NCBI GenBank assembly: GCA_020696345.1
Contig: JAEHCK010000001.1
Location: 35,062-99,061, forward strand
Reading direction: 5' to 3'
DNA from: Thermoplasmata archaeon
GTDB lineage: Archaea; Thermoplasmatota; Penumbrarchaeia; JAEHCK01
DNA length: 64,000 nt
A program made the position numbers and the translations under genes. Numbering within the stretch: the first letter of the stretch is position 1; each line of letters starts with the position of its first letter. The notes beneath the pieces were generated by a model, which ran no database searches, was not told the origin of the DNA, and saw nothing but the letters and a program-made list of their open reading frames with translations. Positions 33,202 through 41,497 of the stretch are shown here, piece by piece.

Positions 33202-34773
33202 ATGGATAAGGAGCAATGGCGGCTCCTGGACACGGGAGCACGCAGCGCCTATGAGAACATCGCCCTGGATGAAACACTTCTAGAGACAAAAAAAAGGTTG
33301 AAAACGCCCAATACATTCAGACTTTTACAATTCTCACCCAATGCCGTTCTGGTGGGTTTACACCAGAATGTGGCACAGGAAGTGCGGTACAAGTTCTGCA
33401 AGAAAAACAAGATCGATATCTGCCGCAGGATCACCGGTGGCGGAGCGATCTTTTTCGATGAACCACAACTGGGGTGGGAGATAATTGTAGATAAATTTCA
33501 TCCTAAGATACCGAAAAAGATCGAAGAAGTTTACAGGGTAATGTGCGAAGCCTCAGTTGCAGGTATTAGGAAGCTAAATGTAAATGCCGAGTTTCGTCCC
33601 AAAAATGATATAGAGGTAAACGGCAGGAAGATCTCCGGCACCGGTGGGGCCGAGGATATGGATTCATTATTCTTCCAGGGAACGCTCTTAACCGATTTTG
33701 ATGTTGAGACGATGCTGAAGGCACTGAGAGTGCCGGTGGAGAAACTACAATATAAGGAATTAAATTCTATGAGAGAACGAGTGACCTGCCTGAAAGAGCA
33801 GTTGAAAACCGTGCCCACCTTAGAAGTTATCAAACAAGCCATGGTGGAGGGCATTGAAGAATCGTTTGCAGTCCAATTGGTCCCTGGTGAGCTGACCGAT
33901 CAGGAAAGAAAAATCTTTTTGGGAAAGATAGAAAAATTCAGATCAAAGGAGTGGGTATTCGATCTAAGGCGGCCGGTCCAGGCACGACAGATACTTGAAG
34001 CACGGCATAAAACAAAAGGCGGATTAATAAAGGTCTCTATCGTTATCGACCAGCTGACTGGGCAAATCCAATCCTCCTTGATCACCGGTGATTTCTCAAT
34101 TTACCCAAAACGAACTATCTTTGATCTGGAATCGAACCTCAAGGGGTGTTATATTAAAGATATGAAGCAAACAGTATTGGGATTCTTCAAGAGCCAGGAA
34201 GCACGTATACCCCACATGGAGCCAAACGATTTTGTAATTGTGATCGATAAAGCGCTGGCTAAACTCAAATACCGGCAATTTGGCCTGAGCTTTTCCGAGG
34301 CAAATGACATTTATACAGTGGTAAAACCATTTGAAGAGATCAACAAGATCAAACATCTTCTTCTACCTTACTGTTCGAAACTCGTGACCTGCGAGTATCG
34401 TCATGAAAAAGAGTGTACGGTGTGCGGCGAATGTACGATCAGTGACGCAATGGAGCTTGCGGATGAGTTCGATCTGGAACCTATAACGATCGTGTCCTAT
34501 GAAGATCTCGAGGAAACCCTAAAAGAATTGAAAATCGGCGGTGCACCAGCATTCATCGGCTGCTGCTGCGAGGCGTTCTATGTCAAGCACCTGGAGGACT
34601 TTGAGAAGATCGGGCTGCCGGGGATACTTATCAATATAGATGATAAGACCTGCTATGACCTGGGCAAGCAACGGGACGCCTATGTGGGGAAGTTCGAAAG
34701 CCAGACCCATCTGAAGCTTGACCTGTTGAAAAAGATACTGGAACAGGTAATTAATCAATCACATAATAAATGA
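33202..34773 (+). CDS. Lipoate ligase-like domain fused to a Cys-rich DUF116-like domain
   Basis: A 523-residue fusion. Residues 1-~350 form a second LplA-type protein: ENIALDETLL at the N-terminus, CRRITGGGAIFFDE (~73-86) and VNGRKISGTGGAE (~133-145). From ~385 the sequence changes to a domain with CEYRHEKECTVCGEC (C406, C409, C412) and then GCCCEAF (C454-456) and DDKTCYDLG. This resembles DUF116, a Cys-rich domain of unknown function that can bind an iron-sulfur cluster. Fusion to the ligase in an operon with a radical SAM lipoyl synthase suggests the DUF116 part may handle sulfur, electrons or cluster repair for lipoate synthesis. The start is ATG 33202 behind GGAGG, 4 nt after the LipS-like stop. 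Confidence 0.8.
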   Translation: MDKEQWRLLDTGARSAYENIALDETLLETKKRLKTPNTFRLLQFSPNAVLVGLHQNVAQEVRYKFCKKNKIDICRRITGGGAIFFDEPQLGWEIIVDKFHPKIPKKIEEVYRVMCEASVAGIRKLNVNAEFRPKNDIEVNGRKISGTGGAEDMDSLFFQGTLLTDFDVETMLKALRVPVEKLQYKELNSMRERVTCLKEQLKTVPTLEVIKQAMVEGIEESFAVQLVPGELTDQERKIFLGKIEKFRSKEWVFDLRRPVQARQILEARHKTKGGLIKVSIVIDQLTGQIQSSLITGDFSIYPKRTIFDLESNLKGCYIKDMKQTVLGFFKSQEARIPHMEPNDFVIVIDKALAKLKYRQFGLSFSEANDIYTVVKPFEEINKIKHLLLPYCSKLVTCEYRHEKECTVCGECTISDAMELADEFDLEPITIVSYEDLEETLKELKIGGAPAFIGCCCEAFYVKHLEDFEKIGLPGILINIDDKTCYDLGKQRDAYVGKFESQTHLKLDLLKKILEQVINQSHNK

Positions 34774-34815
34774 GAAACATATTTAATAGTAAAAAACAAT
34801 CATATATTGGATATT

Positions 34816-35136
34816 ATGTCACCTCCAGGAGAAATAAATGGAATAAAAATTCCTGTCAAAGAATTAATAACATATTGTAAGAAAAACCATATAAGAAAAA
34901 TGGCTTTTTTTGGTTCATTATTAAGTAAAAACTTTAATCCTGAAAGCGACATAGATATTCTCGTAGAATTTGAAAAAGAATTTATTCCTGGATTTTTTAA
35001 TCTAATTAGAATGGAAGAGGAAATTTCTACTATTTTCAGCGGTCGCAAAATAGATCTCAGAACACCAAATGATTTAAGTAGGTATTTTAGAAAAAAAGTA
35101 ATTCGTGGGGCGGAGGTACTCTATGCAGGAAGCTGA
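34816..35136 (+). CDS. mntA: MntA-type nucleotidyltransferase antitoxin
   Basis: A 106-residue minimal nucleotidyltransferase. The catalytic site is FFGSLLSKNFNPESDIDILV, with GS followed by the D-x-D carboxylates (SDIDILV). In MntA/HepT systems the nucleotidyltransferase AMPylates a Tyr in the toxin's R-x4-H-x-Y motif and so silences it. HepT lies immediately downstream with a 14-nt overlap. The ATG at 34816 is preferred over a TTG three codons earlier. No clear ribosome binding site is visible, so a leaderless transcript is likely. Confidence 0.85.
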   Translation: MSPPGEINGIKIPVKELITYCKKNHIRKMAFFGSLLSKNFNPESDIDILVEFEKEFIPGFFNLIRMEEEISTIFSGRKIDLRTPNDLSRYFRKKVIRGAEVLYAGS

Positions 35137-35455
35137 TCTCATTAGGTTTAGGCATATGCTTGATGCTGCCAATGAGATTATGGAATATACCAGAAATAAA
35201 ACTTCTGAGGATTTTAAAAATGATAGGAAACTAAACCTATCTGTGGTTCGATTGTTAGAAATAATCGGTGAAGCTGCCACTGATATTCCTCATGATATTA
35301 AAAATGAATGTCAAAATCTACCTTGGAAAGAAATAATTGGTATGCGAAATAGGCTGATCCATGGATATTTTGAAATTGATCTAGATATTGTATGGAATAC
35401 AGTTATACATGATATTCCCCCATTGATCTCAGAATTAGAAAAAGTTATCAATTAA
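35123..35455 (+). CDS. hepT: HepT-like (DUF86) RNase toxin
   Basis: A 110-residue HEPN-fold toxin. The RNase motif R-x4-H-x-Y is intact in MRNRLIHGYFEID (~76-88), with the Tyr that MntA AMPylates. RLLEIIGEAA is the second conserved helix. GGAGGTACTCT precedes the ATG at 35123, which is preferred over an in-frame GTG at 35105. It overlaps mntA by 14 nt, the usual translationally coupled TA arrangement. Both catalytic motifs are intact, so the pair looks functional. Confidence 0.88.
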   Translation: MQEADLIRFRHMLDAANEIMEYTRNKTSEDFKNDRKLNLSVVRLLEIIGEAATDIPHDIKNECQNLPWKEIIGMRNRLIHGYFEIDLDIVWNTVIHDIPPLISELEKVIN

Positions 35456-35585
35456 AAAATTTGATCATTTAACTCATTTATTGAAGTTTTGCGTTTTCAA
35501 ATCAAAACGTAAAAGTGCAGTAAGTAAGAAAAAGTACTTTTAACGATTTTTGGCACGATCGAATTTCAATAGAAGTCAAAAAAAA

Positions 35586-35992
35586 ATGTTTCGCAAAACG
35601 ATTAATAAATAACGCATTTTTTTATTAATTCGGATATCGTTAAACGAAAGCGCCCTACGGTTTCGTTTTCGAACGGAAACTTTTTGGCATCTCGCTACAC
35701 TGGCTAACCTCTCGCAAAAAGTTTTACGATCATCCCAAAACTCAAGGTTAGCCTGCTCGCTCACTGTATTTCCTCGATTAATTGTTACTAACCGATTAAC
35801 GAAACCGTCTGCCGATACAAGATAAAACTCTTCAAGTTTAATCTAGACCTCAAAATTCATTCATATCTTAAAAATTTTAATTTTGACGTCGAGCATCGAA
35901 ACCGTTGAACGAAAATGCTATCCTATCAATATATTATTTAAAGACGAATTCGACTGGTAGCGTTGAAATTCCAATAGAAGTCATAAAAAAGA
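35586..35992. repeat. Dispersed element, copy 2, with a nested structured repeat
   Basis: The outer blocks match 9376-9690, but a ~90-bp structured element (35674-35760) interrupts them. TTTCAATAGAAGTCAAAAAA (35563-35586) lies outside the left end and TTCCAATAGAAGTCATAAAA at the right end (35969-35990), so the element is bounded by a direct repeat. No gene is seen in 35456-36076. Confidence 0.65.
35674..35760. repeat. Structured repeat element, copy 2 (possible pseudoknot)
   Basis: Pairable segments in order are AACTTTTTG, GGCTAACCT, CAAAAAGTT and AGGTTAGCC. Relative to copy 1 (4291-4381), the second stem has A-T to G-C and C-G to T-A exchanges on both strands, and the first stem keeps 9 of 10 pairs. 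The conserved linker is TTTTACGATCATCCCAAAAC. Confidence 0.65.
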
Positions 35993-36036
35993 TTTCTCTT
36001 TTTTGACTTGGCCACATTGGTATTGCCATGAAGTAC

Positions 36037-36064
36037 ATACCAAGTTATATATACATCTTGGTAT
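36037..36064 (+). promoter_or_regulatory. Inverted-repeat operator around the vapBC TATA box
   Basis: ATACCAAG (36037-36044) and CTTGGTAT (36057-36064) are perfect 8-bp inverted arms, extendable to 11 of 12. The 12-nt spacer holds TTATATATA, the likely TATA box, ~24 nt before the predicted start at or next to the vapB ATG (36077). Binding of the VapBC complex here would block TBP directly. Confidence 0.7.
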
Positions 36065-36076
36065 ATACTTATTATT

Positions 36077-36319
36077 ATGAAAGTTATCTCAATTAAAATT
36101 CCTGAGGCTATGCATCAAGATATGAGGAGACTCGAAGGTATAAACTGGTCCGAGGAGATCCGGCAGGCTATTGAAAAAAAGTTGAGGTCGGACAAGATGA
36201 AAAAAGCTTGTAAAATCCAAGATCACTTACGAAGCAAAGCCAGTGGAAAATGGTCAGGTGTGAAGGAGATCAGAAAATGGCGCGACAGCAACATGAAGAA
36301 CGTGAACATGAAGAAATAG
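36077..36319 (+). CDS. vapB: VapB-type ribbon-helix-helix antitoxin
   Basis: An 80-residue protein. The N-terminal beta strand MKVISIKIPEAMHQDM and the following helices (NWSEEIRQAIEKKL) match a ribbon-helix-helix DNA-binding fold. The basic C-terminal tail (IRKWRDSNMKNVNMKK) is the toxin-binding part. It overlaps the PIN-domain gene by 43 nt. It probably autorepresses from the inverted repeat just upstream. The transcript is likely leaderless or nearly so because the TATA box is ~24-30 nt from the ATG. Confidence 0.82.
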   Translation: MKVISIKIPEAMHQDMRRLEGINWSEEIRQAIEKKLRSDKMKKACKIQDHLRSKASGKWSGVKEIRKWRDSNMKNVNMKK

Positions 36320-36723
36320 TGATCGACGCTTCTATTGCCGTCAAATGGTTCAACCCGGAAGACCTTTCTCCAAAAGCGCTAAAACTTAGAACATTATATG
36401 TAGAAAACGAAATAGATTTGGTAGCGCCCACACTATTCAATTATGAAGTAATTAATGCTCTTAGGTGGAATTCTGAATTTTCCGAACATGATGTTTTGGC
36501 AGGTCTGCAATCATTGACGGATATATTGATAAGAACTGAAGATGTGCCATTCTATGAAACAATAAAAATAGCTTACAGATCTAACCTGACCATATATGAT
36601 GCGTCCTATGTTGCCTTGGCAAAACGGTTTGATACGATCTTGATCACCGCCGACCACACGCTTGTAAGGAATGCCAGGCAAGAGGAATGTGTGGTGTCTT
36701 TAAAAAAATATGATTTTGGATAA
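36277..36723 (+). CDS. vapC: VapC-type PIN-domain ribonuclease toxin
   Basis: A 148-residue PIN domain. Acidic residues expected for Mg binding are visible: Asp in IVIDASIAVKW, Glu in FNYEVINAL, Asp in TIYDASYVALA, and Asp in LITADHTL. All four are intact, so the nuclease should be active against tRNA or rRNA. ATG 36277 follows AAGGAGATCAG and is preferred over an upstream in-frame start at 36250. The N-terminal ~13 residues are unusually polar (ARQQHEEREHEE). Confidence 0.86.
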   Translation: MARQQHEEREHEEIVIDASIAVKWFNPEDLSPKALKLRTLYVENEIDLVAPTLFNYEVINALRWNSEFSEHDVLAGLQSLTDILIRTEDVPFYETIKIAYRSNLTIYDASYVALAKRFDTILITADHTLVRNARQEECVVSLKKYDFG

Positions 36724-36740
36724 GCGCTTTATGTAATGAG

Positions 36741-36878
36741 ATGTGTGGGAGTCAAAACTTAGGTCATAGGTTATTAGTCATAGGTAATAGGTCGAAGGCC
36801 ATATATCCCTATCACCTATCTCCTATTACCAATGACCTTATTCTAGCAACTGACAACTGGTAAGTGTGTGGGAGTTTG
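36741..36878. repeat. MITE-like ~135-bp repeat, copy 1
   Basis: This is nearly identical to 44876-45015. It starts GTGTGGGAGTCAAAACTTAG, contains TCATAGGTAATAGGTCGAAG and ATCACCTATCTCCTATTACC, and ends ACAACTGGTAAGTGTGTGGG. The ends AGGTCATAGGT and ACCAATGACCT are inverted, giving an imperfect long hairpin. It has no coding capacity. Confidence 0.85.
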
Positions 36879-37028
36879 TGGGTGTGGGAGTTGGGAGTTA
36901 GAAGGAGGAGCTACGAGTAGCCCTCCCAGTACCTGTGGTTTATACGCACCATCAGGTTTCAGCACCTGCTCAGGTTCCTCGGTTATACCCATGGCCGTAA
37001 GTTTTTACTTCTGTTTTCTATCATATTT
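36843..37028 (-). pseudogene. Decayed copy of the LamG protein's cytoplasmic tail
   Basis: The frame reads YDRKQK, a TAA stop, then KLTAMGITEEPEQVLKPDG and AYKPQVLGG before low-complexity Pro/Thr sequence and a TAG at 36843. It aligns with DRKKQKLEYLGIAEKQVLTP and EGMYKPKVSL in the intact tail of the gene that starts next to it (37148-41497). It is therefore a broken duplicate of that 3' end. Confidence 0.6.
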
Positions 37029-37147
37029 TAGCATTAAGAATTGCAGATTAGTAGATACCACGGTTTCAACTATAGCAAAGCTTATTAGGTATGATGGCTG
37101 ATTTACAAGTAAACTAACGCTCAAATTAAAATCAAACCTGGTACTGC

Positions 37148-40100
37148 CTATGTTGAGTCTGGGTTGATGGTGTTTGTAGTGTTGGCTGAGCCGGTGGAGT
37201 TAGTGTGTGAGTGTGTGGGTGTGGGAGTTTGTGGTTGTGCCGTTGCCGTTGGTGCTTGCACTTGAGTCGGCGGTAGCATGGGCGGCGGCCGCGGGGGGAG
37301 TTGAGCGGGTTGGATAGTGTGTGTGGGTGTGGGAGTGGCTCCAGTGGTCGATTGTGGTGTTGCTACGGACCTAGGGTAAAGTAATGCCTGGGTTGATACT
37401 GGAGCTACAGGAGGGCCTCCGATGGCTTGCGGCTGCGACGACTGCGCAAGACTTGCTAAGCTGACCTTGGGTTTATACATCCCCTCGGGTGTCAATACCT
37501 GTTTTTCGGCAATGCCAAGGTACTCGAGTTTTTGTTTTTTTCGGTCGGTCAAGAATAAAAATAGAAAACAAATGACAATAATGATAATAACCGCTATCAG
37601 CAACCAGAGCCAGAGATAATCCTCGGTTTCGGAACCTTTACCGCCGCCGGATCCTCCGACATCCTCAATTACGATCTCAATGGAATCATATACTTTCTTG
37701 CCCGCATTATCCTTAACCATGACCGTTATCGTGTAATACCCTGGCGGTAATGTACGATTTCCTACAATTATCTGTTCGGTAGTTCCCAACGGGTCAAGAT
37801 CGGTTTTATTGATATACCAAAGATATGTGAAGTTCTCATTGGAGTTTGGTATTAAAAGATCTGGGTCATTGGCTTCACAAGAAAGTGTAATATCATCGGT
37901 CTCGAGAAATTGCCTTTTGGTTACCGGCTCTATGATCTTAACACTTGGCGGATCGTTTACGTTCACCACTTCGATCCAGATATTTTGAGATACGTAAACA
38001 GGCGGTGTCTCGTTGTTATCGGTGATCCTAATACTAATGTAATGCTGGCCAACATCCTCGTTGGTGGGTTTGAAAACCAGTTCATTTACACCTACCTGAA
38101 AATAAAGATTACTTTGTTCGGTTATATTCAATAAATATTGTATTAATTCTATGGCTACATCACCATCAACATCTTTCACAATTATCGAAAGGTTCAACCA
38201 GGCGTCCTGTTTCACAACAAAACCCAATTCTTCATTGGTTTCAGTTACCAATTGGTTGCCGATCTGTATGATCTTCGGCAGGTCATTGGTGGGTTTTACG
38301 ATAACTTCCACTGTTTGTTTGGCTTCAATGGCGGAAGAATCGTTTGCTGTAAACGTGATGTGCTCGCTGCCGAACCAGTCCGGAGCCGGTGTGAGTTTTA
38401 TGGTCCCGTTCGGATGTGTGATCTCAATATCGATGTTATTTTGGCCTGTGGCTGTAAATGTAAGTTTGTCTTCATCCAGGTCGGAAAACACCTCCAATAG
38501 TTTTTCTTCTAAGATTGCGGGCACATCTTCATACATCTCGTAAGTGACAAATGGTTCTACTACTTCAGGCGGCGAGTTTTGTATTATCACTTCAGCCTTA
38601 CCTGGTACCCCAACCCCGTCGCCGTCGAAGGGATACACCAAACAACGCCAAGTGTCATCCTTTTGTGTCGCGGTATGTGGAATAAATGTTTCATTATCGA
38701 GCTCAGGCAAATATATTTCGTTTTTATACCAATGGCACCAGTATTTCAATTTATTCAAAGACGTCTCGACATCGGTGGAGTTCTCGGAAGTCACTATCAG
38801 GTCGTCTGTGGTTTTCGGTTGAAATGGTGATATTGTAACATTAGGTGCTGTGGGTTTATTGTTAATTACTTCTATCAGATCGGTATGAGTGGTGACATTC
38901 AAATACTGGAATGAATCATTTACAGTAATCCTGAAAGAATAGATTCCCAACTCGGCGTCTTTGGGTGGAGTAAATGCACAGTTCCATTGATTAGTAGAAT
39001 AATAAGGATCGGTAACGCAATTTGTCTGCCAGTTGATATCGGAGGGTGATTTATACTCAATTTTTAACGTAAGATCTTCTTCAGTCTCTTCACGATCAGA
39101 TAAATTGATGACAAGGGGGGCAGAGTGTGTGCGGTTAATAATGGTGGGTGATATAACATCAATAAATTTAGGTGCGGTATTCTCGGTCCAGTTAACTGAC
39201 CAGTCGTGGAGTATTGATGTGTTGACGCCGTTTGACCCGAATGATGCTTGAAGTTTGATGGAGCTATGAACAATTGGATTGAGAGAAGAGATATCAAACT
39301 CTGTTCCAGTAATATTAGTAAAAGAAGATATTGGTTGATCTGAAGTCCCATCAAGAATAGTAACATTTAGTGATGTATCTTGAAGTTCGGTTTTATTGAT
39401 AATAAGTGTGTCCCAGTACATGTTGATTGGTAACAGGATGGGTTTTGAGGTAAGGGTTCCGAAGGATTGATGTCTGAATGAACCATATTGAAAAAGGCCT
39501 TTGACTTCTTGGAGGGTTAGGGCGCGATTATAAATGGCGACGTCGTCGATGAGACCATTGAAATTTGCACTAGAACTTGTTCCACCACTAACACTTGTAC
39601 ATGCCCCTATTTTGACAGGATCGTTTGTATTTGCTGCAACACCGAAGGCGGAAATCGAATTATCCAAAACACCATCGATATAAAGTGACATGGAAGAACC
39701 ATCGTATGTTCCAACTAAATGATGCCATTTATCATCATTTACATATGCATCTGCAAGCACAACATCCCTATCATTAGGAGATCGAACTAACATCATTGTG
39801 ATCTTGTTATTACTCTCAATATATAAACAATACGAACCTCTTACATCACTACTATAATGTTTTGTTACAATACCTCCAACTTTTCCAATTTGAGAAGTCT
39901 TTATCCACGATTCTAAAGAAAAACTACCACTTAAATCAAAGTTGGATTCATTTGGAATATTAACATAATCATCCACGCCATCAAAACTCAGTGCTTTCCC
40001 AATCTTTCCAGTTGTCCAGGTAGCCCCATTAATAGTCCCATCATTATCATTCTCCGTTTCATCATACGCAGTGGTCCCCGACCCCTCATCAAAATGCCAC

Positions 40101-41497
40101 AATGCAATGGTACTGCTGGAATCAAACCCGCCATGCTCCAGCTGCACATTCCCATCCACAGCCTCAACATTCTCAACGCTCTCCACCTTCTCGCCACCAA
40201 ACAGTGTATCCTGCCAGGTATTGCTCCTGTTCCAGGAGACTGCCCAGTAGTGTAATCCTGGTGTGTTTCCGCCGTCGCCTTCGAACGTTGCGTTCAGTTT
40301 GAGGGATGGATATTGTACTGGGTCGATGTATGAGATATCGACCTCGCCGTTGTCGGTGTAGGTTGGGCTGCCGGGTATGGGTTGGTTATCTGAGGCGTCT
40401 AGGATCGTGATATTTAGATAGGTTTTATCGGGTTGTGTTTTGTTGATGAGAAGGGTGTCCCAGTGCATGTTGGGGGGGAGACTGATCGCTGATGAGGTCA
40501 GGTTGGCTTGGCGGACCAATTTAAAACTAGTACCATTTTCATATATATCCTTAACTTCAAGAGCGGAACGTGCAATTTTTGAAATTGATACCCTATCTAT
40601 AAGCCCTCCAATATAATCTTGATTAAACAATTTTTCTGAGCCAATAAAACATGAAATTATATTATTTACTGAGCCAGTGACAGAAGTTATAGAAACACTA
40701 TTATCATAAACTCCATCTATATATATTGTAGCTTTATTACTTCTATCAAAAACTGTACTAACATAATGCCAGTTATTATCTGTAACTGTCTTACTACTTG
40801 CTAATTCTCTTACATTTCCTGACTGATCCTCTATTACCAGTCGTATTTTATTAGAATTTGAAATGCTCACTACCCATCGCCCTTGTCCTGGTGTAAATGA
40901 AGGATATCCTTTTCGGATAATCTGTTGTTGGAACCCAGTTTTACTAATTTTTATCCAAGCATCTACTGTGAAGTCGTTTGTACTTAAATTTAACGAAGAA
41001 TCTTTTCCGCAATCAATGTAATCGTTTATACCATCAAAACTTAAAGCTTTCCCAAACTTACCAGAACTCCATATAGGCAAATCATTTCCTAGACCATCGC
41101 CACCTAATATTCCATCATTATTATTAATTGTAGAATCATAAGCAATTGTCCCCGAACCCTCATCAAAGTGCCACACAGCTACTGCACTAGGGTCTAGATC
41201 ATAATTAATCTCCGCATCACCCTCCTCCAACCTTAAGTGATCACTCATCGCTTCATCTATCCCCGAATCATCCTCAAAGCTGTCCAACCACTCCCCGCCA
41301 TGCGCGTCATCCTGGGCCGGGCGAGCCGGTGCGCGGGAGTTTACGGGAATTGGATAATCTGATTGGATTTCGGTGGTTTCAACTCCCTCAACTCCAACAC
41401 ACCCAGACTCACACACTGGATCATCAAATTCAACAAGAAAGATAAGACTGGAGATTATCAGTAGAAGCATGATCCCTATGACCTTCAGGTTCCACAT
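37148..41497 (-). CDS. Large LamG-domain surface protein with Pro/Thr-rich cytoplasmic tail
   Basis: A 1449-residue membrane protein. A signal peptide (~5-24) is followed by two LamG/concanavalin-like domains (~105-310 and ~460-665), each opening with WHFDEGSGTxAYD and KALSFDGxxDYV/I. Several Ig/cadherin-like repeats follow, including KLTFTATGQ and HITFTANDSS with PTNDLP linkers, and a PKD-like C-terminal module. A TM at ~1296-1317 leads to a ~130-residue cytoplasmic tail: DRKKQK, EGMYKPKVSL, then Pro/Thr/Gln-rich low complexity. It probably binds carbohydrate or another cell surface. GGGGGCCGTAACC precedes the ATG. The tail's last part is encoded by the same GTGTGGGAGT-type DNA repeats that occur between genes nearby. 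Confidence 0.85.
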   Translation of the reverse strand: MWNLKVIGIMLLLIISSLIFLVEFDDPVCESGCVGVEGVETTEIQSDYPIPVNSRAPARPAQDDAHGGEWLDSFEDDSGIDEAMSDHLRLEEGDAEINYDLDPSAVAVWHFDEGSGTIAYDSTINNNDGILGGDGLGNDLPIWSSGKFGKALSFDGINDYIDCGKDSSLNLSTNDFTVDAWIKISKTGFQQQIIRKGYPSFTPGQGRWVVSISNSNKIRLVIEDQSGNVRELASSKTVTDNNWHYVSTVFDRSNKATIYIDGVYDNSVSITSVTGSVNNIISCFIGSEKLFNQDYIGGLIDRVSISKIARSALEVKDIYENGTSFKLVRQANLTSSAISLPPNMHWDTLLINKTQPDKTYLNITILDASDNQPIPGSPTYTDNGEVDISYIDPVQYPSLKLNATFEGDGGNTPGLHYWAVSWNRSNTWQDTLFGGEKVESVENVEAVDGNVQLEHGGFDSSSTIALWHFDEGSGTTAYDETENDNDGTINGATWTTGKIGKALSFDGVDDYVNIPNESNFDLSGSFSLESWIKTSQIGKVGGIVTKHYSSDVRGSYCLYIESNNKITMMLVRSPNDRDVVLADAYVNDDKWHHLVGTYDGSSMSLYIDGVLDNSISAFGVAANTNDPVKIGACTSVSGGTSSSANFNGLIDDVAIYNRALTLQEVKGLFQYGSFRHQSFGTLTSKPILLPINMYWDTLIINKTELQDTSLNVTILDGTSDQPISSFTNITGTEFDISSLNPIVHSSIKLQASFGSNGVNTSILHDWSVNWTENTAPKFIDVISPTIINRTHSAPLVINLSDREETEEDLTLKIEYKSPSDINWQTNCVTDPYYSTNQWNCAFTPPKDAELGIYSFRITVNDSFQYLNVTTHTDLIEVINNKPTAPNVTISPFQPKTTDDLIVTSENSTDVETSLNKLKYWCHWYKNEIYLPELDNETFIPHTATQKDDTWRCLVYPFDGDGVGVPGKAEVIIQNSPPEVVEPFVTYEMYEDVPAILEEKLLEVFSDLDEDKLTFTATGQNNIDIEITHPNGTIKLTPAPDWFGSEHITFTANDSSAIEAKQTVEVIVKPTNDLPKIIQIGNQLVTETNEELGFVVKQDAWLNLSIIVKDVDGDVAIELIQYLLNITEQSNLYFQVGVNELVFKPTNEDVGQHYISIRITDNNETPPVYVSQNIWIEVVNVNDPPSVKIIEPVTKRQFLETDDITLSCEANDPDLLIPNSNENFTYLWYINKTDLDPLGTTEQIIVGNRTLPPGYYTITVMVKDNAGKKVYDSIEIVIEDVGGSGGGKGSETEDYLWLWLLIAVIIIIVICFLFLFLTDRKKQKLEYLGIAEKQVLTPEGMYKPKVSLASLAQSSQPQAIGGPPVAPVSTQALLYPRSVATPQSTTGATPTPTHTIQPAQLPPRPPPMLPPTQVQAPTATAQPQTPTPTHSHTNSTGSANTTNTINPDST

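Noticed and set aside
30784..34773. Sulfur-oxidising sHdr-LbpA system
   Set aside because: A lipoyl carrier and ligases are present, but hdrA, hdrB and hdrC homologs are not in the neighbourhood. The GlcF-like gene at 11264 is part of a different operon.
36868..37101. Plus-strand 77-residue open frame
   Set aside because: It lies opposite the decayed tail fragment. The minus-strand reading aligns with the neighbouring gene and explains the sequence.
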